Part shown: one piece after another, positions 34,040 to 42,655 of the stretch
Position numbering within the stretch: the first letter of the stretch is position 1
Layout of the letters: each line of letters begins with the position of its first letter
Assembly: GCA_020348345.1 (NCBI GenBank)
Contig: CP070748.1
Coordinates: 1,629,682-1,693,681, forward strand
Length of the DNA: 64,000 nucleotides
From: Methanobacteriota archaeon
GTDB lineage: Archaea; Thermoplasmatota; Thermoplasmata; UBA10834
Direction of reading: 5' to 3'
Notes under the pieces: generated by a model
The model's database searches: none
What the model saw: only the letters and a program-made list of their open reading frames with translations
Told to the model about the DNA's origin: nothing
Translations under genes and position numbers: made by a program

Positions 34040-34918
34040 TTGGAGCTGGCCCCCTTGGCTCTCACGATTGAAGAGAAATGGATTCTGATCATCATACTGA
34101 TTGCGGTAATGACTCTGGTCGTCTTTTTCGAGGTCAGAATCATGCGCGGCAAGGCAAAGGAGGTCAGGAGAGCGAGCCAGCGCAGAGATGAGGCGCACAA
34201 CGCTCTATTGACGACCGACTCGGTGCTCGGCGTCGTCGCGAGGGAAGGAGCGGACGTAGACAGCGCCAGGACCATCGTGAACAGGGCAAGGGACGCCTAT
34301 TCGAGGAGGGAGTACGGGCGGACCATGGATCTGTGCGAAAGCGCCAGACTGGAACTCCGCAAATGCAAGCGACCGACCTATCTGCAGCCGGAGCCAGAAG
34401 CTGAGGCTTCGGACGATCTCGAACGCCTCGCCGAGGAGATTGTCAGGTCTGACGTCAGACCGAGCCACAGCGACACATACAAGGGTACGAAGCTGCCGGC
34501 TGACGAGGGTTCTGGCTACATGGGTGCCAAGTTCGAGGTGGGCGCTGCCAGGGAAGATCTGAAGCGTGCAGCTGAAGAAGGAAGGGACACGGCAGAGGCG
34601 GAAGAGACGCTCGCCGGCGCGGAGGCCGAGTTCGAAGGCGGGAACTACGCCAGAGCGCTCTCGCTCGCGATCAAGGCGAGGAAACGGCTCAGCGAGACCG
34701 CTGACTCAGACACCATTCAGCTTAGCGCCTCAGGAGTCAGAGAGGAAACTGAGGGCGAGGCGCTGAAGTGCACCTCCTGTAGGAGCATGATACTTCCTGA
34801 TGACGATTTCTGTGCCCAGTGCGGCGCTCCAGCGAAGTTGGAGCCGTGCCCGGAATGCGGCAGGGAACCGACGAAGACCGACAAATTCTGCAGGAAATGC
34901 GGCACGAAGCTGAGGTGA
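34040..34918 (+). CDS. Membrane-anchored protein with helical repeats and C-terminal zinc ribbons
   Basis: This 292-residue protein has one N-terminal membrane helix (WILIIILIAVMTLVVFFEV), then two helical TPR-like segments (SARTIVNRARDAYSRREYGRTMDLC and AEETLAGAEAEFEGGNYARALSLAIKA) separated by a charged, probably disordered linker. The last 50 residues hold two zinc-ribbon halves (CTSCRSMILPDDDFCAQCG and CPECGREPTKTDKFCRKCG). I do not recognise a defined function; membrane-tethered scaffolding is plausible. The TTG start is supported by the TATA box 26 bases upstream. Confidence 0.75.
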   Translation: MELAPLALTIEEKWILIIILIAVMTLVVFFEVRIMRGKAKEVRRASQRRDEAHNALLTTDSVLGVVAREGADVDSARTIVNRARDAYSRREYGRTMDLCESARLELRKCKRPTYLQPEPEAEASDDLERLAEEIVRSDVRPSHSDTYKGTKLPADEGSGYMGAKFEVGAAREDLKRAAEEGRDTAEAEETLAGAEAEFEGGNYARALSLAIKARKRLSETADSDTIQLSASGVREETEGEALKCTSCRSMILPDDDFCAQCGAPAKLEPCPECGREPTKTDKFCRKCGTKLR

Positions 34919-35065
34919 CAGAGGCGTTCGAACAGATGATTGGCGAGGTGCCCGGCGATGTCGCAATTATGGACATTCCGAGGCTGCATGCTGGCATGAC
35001 GGCGTGGAATAGTATAAATATCAAGTAAGAGGCTTAGAAAGCGGGGGTGGGCGAAGGAGGAGTAC

Positions 35066-35338
35066 ATGGCCGAAGAGAACACGATATTCATCGGAAAAAA
35101 GGCGACCATGAACTACGTCCTAGCAGTCGTCTCACAATTCAATGGCGGCTGCACTGATGTCTGCATAAAGGCGAGAGGGCGAGCGATAAGTAGGGCGGTG
35201 GATGTCTCGGAGATAGTGAGAAACCGGTTCATCCGCGACGCGGCCTACAAGGACGTCAAAATAGAGACGGAGGTCCTGCCGGGGCAGGATGGCGCTGACG
35301 CGAATGTGTCGTCCATCGAGATATACCTAGCCAGGTAG
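35066..35338 (+). CDS. albA: DNA/RNA-binding protein Alba
   Basis: This 90-residue protein is a typical Alba: [19 protein letters not shown] at the start with the two Lys residues of the nucleic-acid contact region, then the helix [21 protein letters not shown] and the beta hairpin [13 protein letters not shown]. It packages chromosomal DNA and also binds RNA. A GGAGG Shine-Dalgarno sequence precedes the ATG, and a TATA box (GTATAAATA) lies about 45 bases upstream. Confidence 0.95.
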   Translation: MAEENTIFIGKKATMNYVLAVVSQFNGGCTDVCIKARGRAISRAVDVSEIVRNRFIRDAAYKDVKIETEVLPGQDGADANVSSIEIYLAR

Positions 35339-35393
35339 GGCACGATCCGAGGCTTGCGGACCGGCCATGGTTCGAGACCGGTTAGGCTGAGCC

Positions 35394-36251
35394 TTGGCAC
35401 GGCTCGACGTCTTTATCATGGACGAAGCATATCGTCAGTCGATCAGTGAGGCGATGTCTGTGTCAGGTGACGGCCTGGTCATTGTGAAGTTCGGCGGCAG
35501 CGTCATCACCAACAAGGACCGCCTTCGCGAGTTCAGAGAGGATGTCTGTCGCAGGCTCGCTGGGGAGCTGAGTGCGTGGAACGGTGATATCGTGCTGGTC
35601 CATGGAGCGGGTTCGTTTGGCCATATACTCGCCAGACAGCATCGGCTGCATGAGGGATTCAGGGACGAAAGCCAATTGAAACAGGTAGCTCTGGTGCAAA
35701 GGGACGTTAGGGAGCTGAATGTACGCGTTCTCGAAGCGCTCATCGACAGCGACATCAGGGCGGTCTCCGTGCCGCCTGCGGCTGCAGCGTCGTTCCGGGA
35801 CGGCTCAGTCACAAGGTTCGATCCTGCTCTGTTCAGCAAGATGATGAACCTGTGTCTTGCACCAGTGACCTTCGGCGACGTAGTCCCTGACGAGTCGATG
35901 CGGTTCTCGATATGCTCTGGAGATCTGATGATGCAAGAACTCGCTCGCCATTTGAGGCCGAAGGCAGCCATATTCTGTGCGGATGTGGACGGTGTCTTCA
36001 CAAGCGACCCTAGACAGAATGCCGATGCGGAGCTCATCTCTGAGTTGGACAGGGAGGCGGTTCAGCGTATAAAGCAGAGCGAATCTACCCGCGCTGACGT
36101 GACGGGAAGCATCAAGGGCAAACTGGAGCGCATGCTGGCCATAGCCGAGAACTGCGAAAAGTGTATCATACTGAACGGTGATGTTCCAGGCAGATTGGAG
36201 AGCGCTCTGAGGGATGAGGAGCCGCTATCCACCAAGGTGCTACCGGGATAG
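35394..36251 (+). CDS. ipk: Isopentenyl phosphate kinase
   Basis: This amino-acid-kinase-fold protein of up to 285 residues phosphorylates isopentenyl phosphate to IPP, the last step of the archaeal alternative mevalonate pathway. Motifs include KFGGSVITNK, VHGAGSFGHILARQH (His of the IPK active site), CSGDLMMQELA and DVTGSIKGKLE. The family usually begins a few residues before KFGGS, so the ATG at 35454 (or 35418) may be the real start rather than the TTG at 35394. Type 2 IPP isomerase and GGPP synthase follow at once. Confidence 0.92.
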   Translation: MARLDVFIMDEAYRQSISEAMSVSGDGLVIVKFGGSVITNKDRLREFREDVCRRLAGELSAWNGDIVLVHGAGSFGHILARQHRLHEGFRDESQLKQVALVQRDVRELNVRVLEALIDSDIRAVSVPPAAAASFRDGSVTRFDPALFSKMMNLCLAPVTFGDVVPDESMRFSICSGDLMMQELARHLRPKAAIFCADVDGVFTSDPRQNADAELISELDREAVQRIKQSESTRADVTGSIKGKLERMLAIAENCEKCIILNGDVPGRLESALRDEEPLSTKVLPG

Positions 36252-36259
36252 GTGCTGAG

Positions 36260-37345
36260 ATGACAGAAGGCGAGCAGCAGCCGGGCAGAATCATCGAGAT
36301 GCGTAAGAACGACCACGTCGACATATGCGCGAACGAGGATCTCAGCCCAGGCTACTACTACTGGGACGACGTGAAGCTGGTCCACAGGTCTCTGCCTGAG
36401 ATCGACCTTGCAGACGTGGACACTTCCGTGACGTTGTTCGGCAAGAAGCTGTCAGCACCTCTGGTGATCTCCGCCATGACAGGAGGCTACGACAAGGCTA
36501 GGGAGATAAACGGAATCCTCGCATCCGTTGCTGAGGAACACGGCCTCGGAATGGGCGTTGGCAGCCAGAGGGCAGCGCTCGAGAATCCTGAGCTGGCAGA
36601 CACCTACTCGGTCGTCGGCGATTACGACATTCCTCTCAGAATCGCTAATCTGGGGCTGCCTCAGCTCGTCAGGCAGAGGTCCGAATCGGTTCTCCTGCCC
36701 GAGGACGGCAGAGCGGCGATGGATATGATCGGTGCGGATGTCCTCGCCATTCATCTCAACTACCTGCAGGAAGTCGTTCAGCCCGAGGGCGACACCTGCG
36801 CCAGGGGCGGCGTCGAGGCGATCAGGACGTTCGCCTCTGAGATGCCGGTTATAGCCAAGGAGACTGGCGCGGGGATATCGCGGCAGATGGCGCTCGTTCT
36901 CAAGAAGACTGGCGTCCGCGGTTTCGATATCGGCGGACTCGGCGGCACCAGTTTCTCCGCTGTGGAGTACTATCGTGCCAGAAAGGTTCGGAACGAAGCC
37001 AGGGAAAACATCGGCAAGGCCTTTTGGGATTGGGGCATCCCATCTCCCGTATCGGTCGTGACTGCGAGCGTGGGCCTCCCCCTGATCGCCACGGGCGGTC
37101 TCAGGACCGGATTGGACGTTGCGAGGGCGCTCTGCATCGGAGCATCGTGCGGCGGTATGGCCGGCAGGCTGCTTCCCTCCGCGCTCGAGGGGAAGGAGGC
37201 GCTGGAGCGCGAGGTGAGGATGATCGTAGACGAGCTCAGAGCCGCTATGTTCCTTGTCGGCTCCAGGGAGGTCGAGGAGCTGGTGTCCGCCCAAGCGCTC
37301 GTAACGGGCAGAACAAGAGAATGGCTGGACCACGTGATGGAGTGA
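36260..37345 (+). CDS. fni: Type 2 isopentenyl-diphosphate isomerase (FMN-dependent)
   Basis: This 361-residue TIM-barrel flavoprotein interconverts IPP and DMAPP. The start RIIEMRKNDHVDIC, the FMN-contacting segments PLVISAMTGGY and GVGSQRAALENPE, the catalytic region HLNYLQEVVQPEGD and the phosphate-binding GGLGGTSFSAVE are all present. It sits between ipk and ggpps with eight-base and five-base gaps, forming an isoprenoid operon. Confidence 0.96.
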   Translation: MTEGEQQPGRIIEMRKNDHVDICANEDLSPGYYYWDDVKLVHRSLPEIDLADVDTSVTLFGKKLSAPLVISAMTGGYDKAREINGILASVAEEHGLGMGVGSQRAALENPELADTYSVVGDYDIPLRIANLGLPQLVRQRSESVLLPEDGRAAMDMIGADVLAIHLNYLQEVVQPEGDTCARGGVEAIRTFASEMPVIAKETGAGISRQMALVLKKTGVRGFDIGGLGGTSFSAVEYYRARKVRNEARENIGKAFWDWGIPSPVSVVTASVGLPLIATGGLRTGLDVARALCIGASCGGMAGRLLPSALEGKEALEREVRMIVDELRAAMFLVGSREVEELVSAQALVTGRTREWLDHVME

Positions 37346-37350
37346 TTCGA

Positions 37351-38334
37351 TTGGCATTCCCGGATGATTACAAGGAGCGCATCGTGGTGATAAACGAACG
37401 ACTTATGCAATCGTTCGAGGCGATGGACAGCGTGAACTTGCGCGCTGCTATGGCTCACTACCCTGCCGCGGGTGGAAAGCGCCTGAGACCATTGCTAGCG
37501 ACAATGACGTGTGAGGCGTTCGGCGGCAACCCAGACAGCGCGATACCGTTCGGCGTCGCGCTCGAACTGATACACAACTTCACTCTCGTTCACGACGATG
37601 TGATGGACGAGGACGACACGAGGCGGGGGATGAAGACCGTGCATCACGAGTTCGGCGTCCCCGAGGCCATACTCGCCGGAGATGCGATGTTCGCAAGGGC
37701 GTTCGAGATCGTGCTCGATAGCGATATCGACGCCCCGTGCATTGTCAAGCTCGTGGAGATACTCGCTAGGTCCGTCAGGTTGCTTGCGGATGGACAGCAG
37801 ATGGACCTGGACTTCGAAGACCGGGACGTGGTTAGCCCGGAGGAGTACCTGGAGATGATCGAGCGAAAGACCGCGGTGCTGTACTCCGCCGCGGCCCAAG
37901 GAGGTTCGATCGTGGGAGGCGCGAGCGAAACACAACAGGAGGCGCTCTTCGAGTATGGCAGGCTTATAGGGCTCGGATTCCAGATATGGGACGACGTTCT
38001 GGATCTGCGCTCGACTCAGGAGGCGTTCGGCAAACCCGTCCTGAATGATATCCGGAATGGCAAGAAGACTCTCATAGTCGTTCACGCGATCGATGCTATG
38101 AAGCCCCCTCAAAAGGACGAGTTCATGGCCGTCCTCGGCAAGAAGGACGCCACTGAAGAAGAGCTCAAGAAGGCGAGGGATCTGCTGGAGGACGTCGGCT
38201 CTGTGGATTACGCGAGCAGGATTGCGAGTGAATTCGTCGCCAAGGCGAAGGACGAGCTCTTGGCGGTCAAAGACGATGGACACAGGGAGATCCTAGCGTC
38301 CTTCGCAGACTTCATGCTGGCCAGGCAGTCTTAG
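37351..38334 (+). CDS. Polyprenyl (geranylgeranyl) diphosphate synthase
   Basis: This trans-prenyltransferase of 327 residues builds the C15-C20+ chain for archaeal lipids. The first Asp-rich motif is HDDVMDEDDTRRG and the second is FQIWDDVLDLRS. GGKRLRP, near residue 41, binds diphosphate. Product length is set by residues near the first motif and cannot be stated with certainty; GGPP is the default for archaea. The TTG at 37351 follows GGAGTGA and lies six bases after the isomerase stop. Confidence 0.93.
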   Translation: MAFPDDYKERIVVINERLMQSFEAMDSVNLRAAMAHYPAAGGKRLRPLLATMTCEAFGGNPDSAIPFGVALELIHNFTLVHDDVMDEDDTRRGMKTVHHEFGVPEAILAGDAMFARAFEIVLDSDIDAPCIVKLVEILARSVRLLADGQQMDLDFEDRDVVSPEEYLEMIERKTAVLYSAAAQGGSIVGGASETQQEALFEYGRLIGLGFQIWDDVLDLRSTQEAFGKPVLNDIRNGKKTLIVVHAIDAMKPPQKDEFMAVLGKKDATEEELKKARDLLEDVGSVDYASRIASEFVAKAKDELLAVKDDGHREILASFADFMLARQS

Positions 38335-38996
38335 GCGACGCCGGTCTTGGTCAGCTTGAACCCAGCTCTCCTGCCTTCCTCGAGATGGCGATGCTTTATG
38401 ATAACAGCTCTTCGGGAGCTGGTGCCGACCTTGTCAAGGCGTACGATGGCTTTGGCGTTGTGCAGCAGCACATGGCCGCCGAGCGGTTCGAAAGATCCCT
38501 TCTCTATGTCAGTGTACACCTGAGACGTCAGCAGAACTGGTATGTTCTTGTGTCTGGCAACCACGAGTAATCTTGCGAGCTGAGGGCTCAAGGACTTCCT
38601 CACTCCCTTCTCGTCATCCTTCCGCGTCAGTCTGTAGTGGATCGTCGTAGAATCGAGAATAATCACACCGACATCGACGGCGCTGTCCGCAAGTTTCGAG
38701 GCCTTGTCCACAAGCTTCTCCTGTTCCTCGAACGAGTGCGGCTCGAAGAAGAGGAGATTCTTCAACGCCTTCTCGTAATCCTCGCCGCATATCTGCTTCA
38801 TCCGATCGAGCGAGACGCCCTCGGTGTCGATGAATATGACCTTCCTTCCCTCGAGCGCAACGTTCCTTGCGACCTGAAGGCAGATATTGGTCTTGCCGGT
38901 GCCCGCCTCCCCGAACAGCAGGGTGATGGCGCCGCCTTCCAGTCCTCCACCGAGGAGGTCATCAAGTGCTGGAGAACCTATGGGCACGCGGACCAT
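38331..38996 (-). CDS. radB: RadB recombinase paralog
   Basis: This 221-residue RecA/RadA-core ATPase lacks the N-terminal helix-hairpin-helix domain of RadA, which is the hallmark of euryarchaeal RadB. Walker A is GEAGTGKTN near residue 29, Walker B is VGVIILDSTT, and the later motif is PVLLTSQVY. It assists recombinational repair, probably as a mediator for RadA or partner of Hjc. The ATG at 38996 gives MVRVPIGSPALDDLLGGG, the family start. The last four bases overlap the end of the prenyl synthase gene. Confidence 0.93.
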   Translation of the reverse strand: MVRVPIGSPALDDLLGGGLEGGAITLLFGEAGTGKTNICLQVARNVALEGRKVIFIDTEGVSLDRMKQICGEDYEKALKNLLFFEPHSFEEQEKLVDKASKLADSAVDVGVIILDSTTIHYRLTRKDDEKGVRKSLSPQLARLLVVARHKNIPVLLTSQVYTDIEKGSFEPLGGHVLLHNAKAIVRLDKVGTSSRRAVIIKHRHLEEGRRAGFKLTKTGVA

Positions 38997-39073
38997 GCGC
39001 CGCCATCGGGCTCGTCGCTGATAATTGTTGCGAATGCATGCGAGAGGCATCTCAGACAGTCTTATTACGCCGA

Positions 39074-39712
39074 ATGGCTTTCATCAGGAGCGTGACCGTC
39101 CACCGAATCGGAGCCGAAGCCAAGCTGGACTCTGCAGAATGGATGGATCGTCCTGTCGTCGTCAAGCAGCGGGTGGTGAAGGGGTACAGGCATCCCGACT
39201 TGGACAGATCCCTGCAGACGTTCAGGATTCGCAATGAAGTCAGACTGATGCTCGAAGCACGGAAGGCTGGCATCTCCGTACCGATAGTCTATTCCGTGGA
39301 TTTGGAAGGTAACCGAATCATCATGGAGGAGATCTCTGGCGTGAGGGCTAAGGACGCGTTGCAGGACTCAGATGTGGACGGTGAGAGCATCTGCCGAAAG
39401 ATCGGCGAGATAGCTGCACGGTTGCATTCCAACGACATCATCCATGGGGATCTCACCACAAGCAACATGCTGTTCGATGGTAGGCGTATTGTGCTCATCG
39501 ACTTCTCACTGGGGCAGAAATCTTCCGAGATCGAGGACAAGGGTGTGGATATGCATCTGCTCGAAGAGGCCTTTCACTCCGCCCACCATTCAAGGGCAGA
39601 GCTGTATGACATCGTCAAGGAGTCTTACGCGGCCGCCTATGCTGACGGCGAGGCTGTCCTTCGCAAGGTTGCTGAGATCGAGAAGAGGGGGCGATACACA
39701 CGGAAAGAATAG
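39074..39712 (+). CDS. bud32: Bud32 (PRPK) atypical kinase/ATPase of the KEOPS complex
   Basis: This 212-residue minimal kinase has the catalytic loop IHGDLTTSNML and the metal-binding IDFSLGQ. The basic tail GRYTRKE matches the family end. In KEOPS it supports Kae1 in forming t6A37 on ANN-decoding tRNAs. Kae1, Pcc1 and Cgi121 are not in this window. The stop overlaps the probable non-canonical start of rdgB as ATAG. Confidence 0.92.
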   Translation: MAFIRSVTVHRIGAEAKLDSAEWMDRPVVVKQRVVKGYRHPDLDRSLQTFRIRNEVRLMLEARKAGISVPIVYSVDLEGNRIIMEEISGVRAKDALQDSDVDGESICRKIGEIAARLHSNDIIHGDLTTSNMLFDGRRIVLIDFSLGQKSSEIEDKGVDMHLLEEAFHSAHHSRAELYDIVKESYAAAYADGEAVLRKVAEIEKRGRYTRKE

Positions 39713-40269
39713 CCTTTGCCACCACTAACGACGGGAAGTTCAAGGAGATTTCGCAGCAGATGGCAGAGCACGGCTACGTGGTCGATCACCTCAGGATGCC
39801 GTATCCTGAGCTGCAGACATCTTCTCTGGAATCCACGATCGTGCCAGGGCTGATGTGGCTCGTATCGAAATTCGATCGACCCATCATCATCGACGACTCA
39901 GGCCTGTTTATTGATTCGTTGAAGGGCTTTCCTGGGGTGTACTCGTCCTATGCGTTCAAGACACTGGGCTGCGAAGGTATACTTGAGCTGATGAGAGGCG
40001 TGGGAGAACGCGCAGCTAGATTCGAATGCTGCATCGGTTTCATCTCGCCCGAAGGCGAACCTTTCATAGCGAAGGGTGTGGCAGAAGGTTCGATAGCTGA
40101 AGCCATGAGGGGCAGCGGGGGTTTCGGCTATGACCCAATATTCGTCCATGAGGGTCATAGTCTAACCTACGCTGAGATGGATGTCGTCGAGAAGAACAAG
40201 ATCTCGCATCGTGGCATAGCAATGGAGAAACTGGTCGAAGCACTTCCCGACCTTCTCCCGACGCCATGA
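39709..40269 (+). CDS. rdgB: XTP/dITP diphosphatase (Ham1/RdgB) with a probable ATA start
   Basis: This nucleotide-pool sanitiser hydrolyses ITP, dITP and XTP. The family N-terminus, F-A-T-T-N-x-x-K-x-x-E, is encoded at 39715-39747, upstream of the only ATG in the frame (39760). No ATG, GTG or TTG exists between the in-frame TGA at 39673 and that motif. An ATA at 39709, overlapping the bud32 stop as ATAG, would give exactly the usual start. Later motifs IIDDSGLFIDSL, FPGVYSSY, GGFGYDPIFV and SHRG are intact. With the ATA start the protein is 186 residues, a normal length. Confidence 0.88.
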   Translation: MAFATTNDGKFKEISQQMAEHGYVVDHLRMPYPELQTSSLESTIVPGLMWLVSKFDRPIIIDDSGLFIDSLKGFPGVYSSYAFKTLGCEGILELMRGVGERAARFECCIGFISPEGEPFIAKGVAEGSIAEAMRGSGGFGYDPIFVHEGHSLTYAEMDVVEKNKISHRGIAMEKLVEALPDLLPTP

Positions 40270-40274
40270 ACCAA

Positions 40275-40284
40275 TAGTTATATC
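40275..40284 (+). promoter_or_regulatory. TATA box of tRNA-Pro
   Basis: TAGTTATATC lies about 40-50 bases upstream of the tRNA 5' end, leaving a short 5' leader for RNase P to remove. Confidence 0.45.
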
Positions 40285-40324
40285 TCCGCCTTGCCAAATC
40301 TCCTTTCCCGCCAGTCCACTCATC

Positions 40325-40398
40325 GGGGTAGTGGTTTAGCTTGGTATGATACGTGCTTTGGGAGCATGAGGTCGTCGGTTCAAATCCGACCTACCCCA
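40325..40398 (+). tRNA. tRNA-Pro (TGG anticodon)
   Basis: The acceptor stem GGGGTAG (40325-40331) pairs with CTACCCC (40391-40397). The anticodon stem CGTGC/GCATG encloses the loop TTTGGGA, giving anticodon TGG. The T arm is GTCGG-TTCAAAT-CCGAC. The 74-nt molecule has no intron. The genomic sequence after the discriminator A is CCT, so the CCA end is not encoded in full. Confidence 0.95.
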
Positions 40399-40474
40399 CC
40401 TCTGAATCACTAGCCATAAGCACGCCGTCTCCGAGCGTTTGTTTCTAGAGAATGCCATGACCATTGCGAGGAAA

Positions 40475-41905
40475 TCAGGTGACCAGCGCCTTCTCGTATT
40501 CCTTTATCAGTCGATCGCCTTCTTTCGTCAATTCGGGGTCTATCTTCTCAACTACGTGCTCCCGAAGCATCTTCTTTGCCGTGTCTCTTGCCTCTGAAAT
40601 CCTCCCGTCTACGAAAGTCGTCCAATCCTTCATCTTCTTCCTGTCTATCAGGAAGAGCTCGTCCTTGAACTTCCTCGCGGTGTGCGGATGTGTTAGAAAC
40701 GTGTTTCCGTGGCCGACTTCCTTGACGACATCAAGGGCGGCCATCTCTCTGTCTATCGTGTACTCCTTCATGTATGCTGTCAGATTCTCCCATTCGAATG
40801 AGTCGATGAGCATCTGCTCAAGCGAGCATCCGAGGTCATTGTCAAGGCCTCCGAATCCACAGGAGAGGTCAGTGTCGGAAAACACCCGCATGAGGCCACC
40901 CGCAATCATGCTCAGGCTCGTGCTCTGGCTGAGCCCTCCACCTCCGATCCCCCAGCTTCCCACCATGCTGGGCAGTTCATACCTCCTCGCCATCTGTCCC
41001 GCAGCCACGCTTATTGGCAGCAACTCGGGAGCGGTGTAATTCATGTTTCCCGACAACACATCGACAGGAGCAGATTCGGAGCAGTAGACATGTGGCGCTC
41101 CTGGCTGAGCGAATTGTGTGATGATCAAACTGGCGAGGTTCTCGGTGTTTATATTTACGATTGTTCCTGCAAATGTGACGGGGCTTGACAGGCCTGATAT
41201 CGACATCGACATCGTAACAACAGGTATTCCCGCCCTCGCGAGCTCGACCTGCGCTTCGACAAGTCCTCTTTCGAATGAAAGGGGTGATATTGAGCAGAGG
41301 ATGACTGAGAAGATCGGACGTTTCTTCAACTCCTCCTTTCCGCCAACAAGCAGCGCCGCGAGGTTGACCTCGGTGATGGCGTCGAGGCGACTCAGGCACA
41401 TGCCTTGTACATGCATCGCGCATCCCTGAAGAGAGGTCCACATCTCATGAACACTGTGGGCGGCTTCAGGAACGTCCGAGACGGTCACGATCGGCCAGAA
41501 GAAATCGACAGCATCCAACGCGTCGGCCAGCTTGGCGAAGTCAGCAAGATCGTCTCTCGTTGCTCCCCGCCTCCGCCCAGTTTCGACGTCAAGAGTGTAG
41601 ACGGTCAGACCATCAGTGGCAACGTGGGGCACACACCCTGTGACGGGAACCTCCAGATCGTTACCCGGTTCTCGAGCGCGGAGTTTGAACTGTTTCGGCG
41701 CCTTGGCCAACGCCTCTGAGACCATGCTCTCTGCAAACCTCGCAACACCTGTCCTGTGGTCCACATCTGCACCGGATTCCTCGAGCATCCTCAGGACCGT
41801 CTGGCTCCTCACCAGGACTCCATTCTCGCTCAGGTTCAGAAGACTGTACTCGTGCACTGCCTCCTGCTCCTGTTTGTCAAGCACACTCATTCTCAAGCTG
41901 GTCAT
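40475..41905 (-). CDS. MttB family (trimethylamine methyltransferase-like) protein lacking pyrrolysine
   Basis: This 476-residue protein belongs to the MttB superfamily (COG5598), which transfers methyl groups from quaternary or tertiary amines to a corrinoid protein. The frame is uninterrupted, with no in-frame TAG, so it is a non-pyrrolysine member like glycine-betaine methyltransferase MtgB rather than true trimethylamine MttB. Sequences such as GIPVVTMSMSISGLSSPVTFAG and GSWGIGGGGLSQSTS are typical. No corrinoid protein or reactivase is adjacent. The methyl donor is unknown. Confidence 0.85.
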   Translation of the reverse strand: MTSLRMSVLDKQEQEAVHEYSLLNLSENGVLVRSQTVLRMLEESGADVDHRTGVARFAESMVSEALAKAPKQFKLRAREPGNDLEVPVTGCVPHVATDGLTVYTLDVETGRRRGATRDDLADFAKLADALDAVDFFWPIVTVSDVPEAAHSVHEMWTSLQGCAMHVQGMCLSRLDAITEVNLAALLVGGKEELKKRPIFSVILCSISPLSFERGLVEAQVELARAGIPVVTMSMSISGLSSPVTFAGTIVNINTENLASLIITQFAQPGAPHVYCSESAPVDVLSGNMNYTAPELLPISVAAGQMARRYELPSMVGSWGIGGGGLSQSTSLSMIAGGLMRVFSDTDLSCGFGGLDNDLGCSLEQMLIDSFEWENLTAYMKEYTIDREMAALDVVKEVGHGNTFLTHPHTARKFKDELFLIDRKKMKDWTTFVDGRISEARDTAKKMLREHVVEKIDPELTKEGDRLIKEYEKALVT

Positions 41906-42101
41906 GTTATCACAAACTCCCTTCTTCTGCTTGATGAGGCTGCACCGGCGCTTTCACGATCGCGTCGAGGGCGTTCAATCAGCGACCGCCTGCTGCTTGA
42001 GTTTTGCGGTCCTTTGGGATCCATCACTGCGTGGCAGCTTGCTGCTCGGCTGGGAGCCCAACATTCTCCAGCCTCTCTGGACATCCAATAACTCATTCGG
42101 C

Positions 42102-42542
42102 ATGATTGTTGAGCCGAATTCCTGCGAGTCATCGACAGTTGTTGGCCAGAATGAGCCAACGACATTCGTGCAGGCATGCCAGAACGGTTTCGCATTCGAG
42201 CTGGCGACGAAAGGTACAAAGGCTCCGGCTTCTTTCACTGCCGCATTGCCTCGCAAATCCGCTTCTGAGCATGATGCCAAGATCACGGAGCCTCGACGGG
42301 TCGACAGAAAGAGACGCGTTAGCGTCGTGGTGGTCTGCGGCATCATGGTTCTCGCAATCGACGCATGGCTATACCTTTGGCTGATACCTTGGATCGACAG
42401 CCAGGAATGGGCGAGAACGCAGTATGGCAGCGTGGGCTATGCCGTATTCTTCATCATGACGCTCTTCACCTTCCTGGCGTCCCTCGCTTTGGCCGCGTAT
42501 TACTTCTCGCGCTCGTCATATCCATCGGACAAGTGGAGATGA
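42102..42542 (+). CDS. Hypothetical small protein with two membrane helices
   Basis: The frame ends in a convincing two-helix segment: VSVVVVCGIMVLAIDAWLYL, a short acidic/aromatic loop, and VGYAVFFIMTLFTFLASLAL, with basic residues before the first helix. The N-terminal part before about residue 75 is less convincing, and the real start is uncertain (ATG at 42102 is used here). The family is not recognised. It precedes an ABC exporter by about 110 bases. Confidence 0.45.
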   Translation: MIVEPNSCESSTVVGQNEPTTFVQACQNGFAFELATKGTKAPASFTAALPRKSASEHDAKITEPRRVDRKRRVSVVVVCGIMVLAIDAWLYLWLIPWIDSQEWARTQYGSVGYAVFFIMTLFTFLASLALAAYYFSRSSYPSDKWR

Positions 42543-42655
42543 TTTACCTAAATGGACGCGCCAAGGCACGGGGATGCGAACTCCAGCTGGCATGATGATA
42601 ATCATAATATCTCTGGATGTGTTGACGGTGCACAGACTCTTCGCGAGTGGGGGGT

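Noticed and set aside
36452-37357. Minus-strand open frame of 301 codons
   Set aside because: It is antisense to the type 2 IPP isomerase, which is unambiguous by its motifs.
40475-41905. Pyrrolysine-containing trimethylamine methyltransferase
   Set aside because: There is no in-frame TAG in the gene and no pyl gene in the window, so a standard non-pyrrolysine member is the better call.
41616-42101. Upstream part of a 308-codon plus-strand frame
   Set aside because: Most of it is antisense to the MttB-like gene. Only the last two membrane helices look protein-like, so only 42102-42542 was kept, at low confidence.
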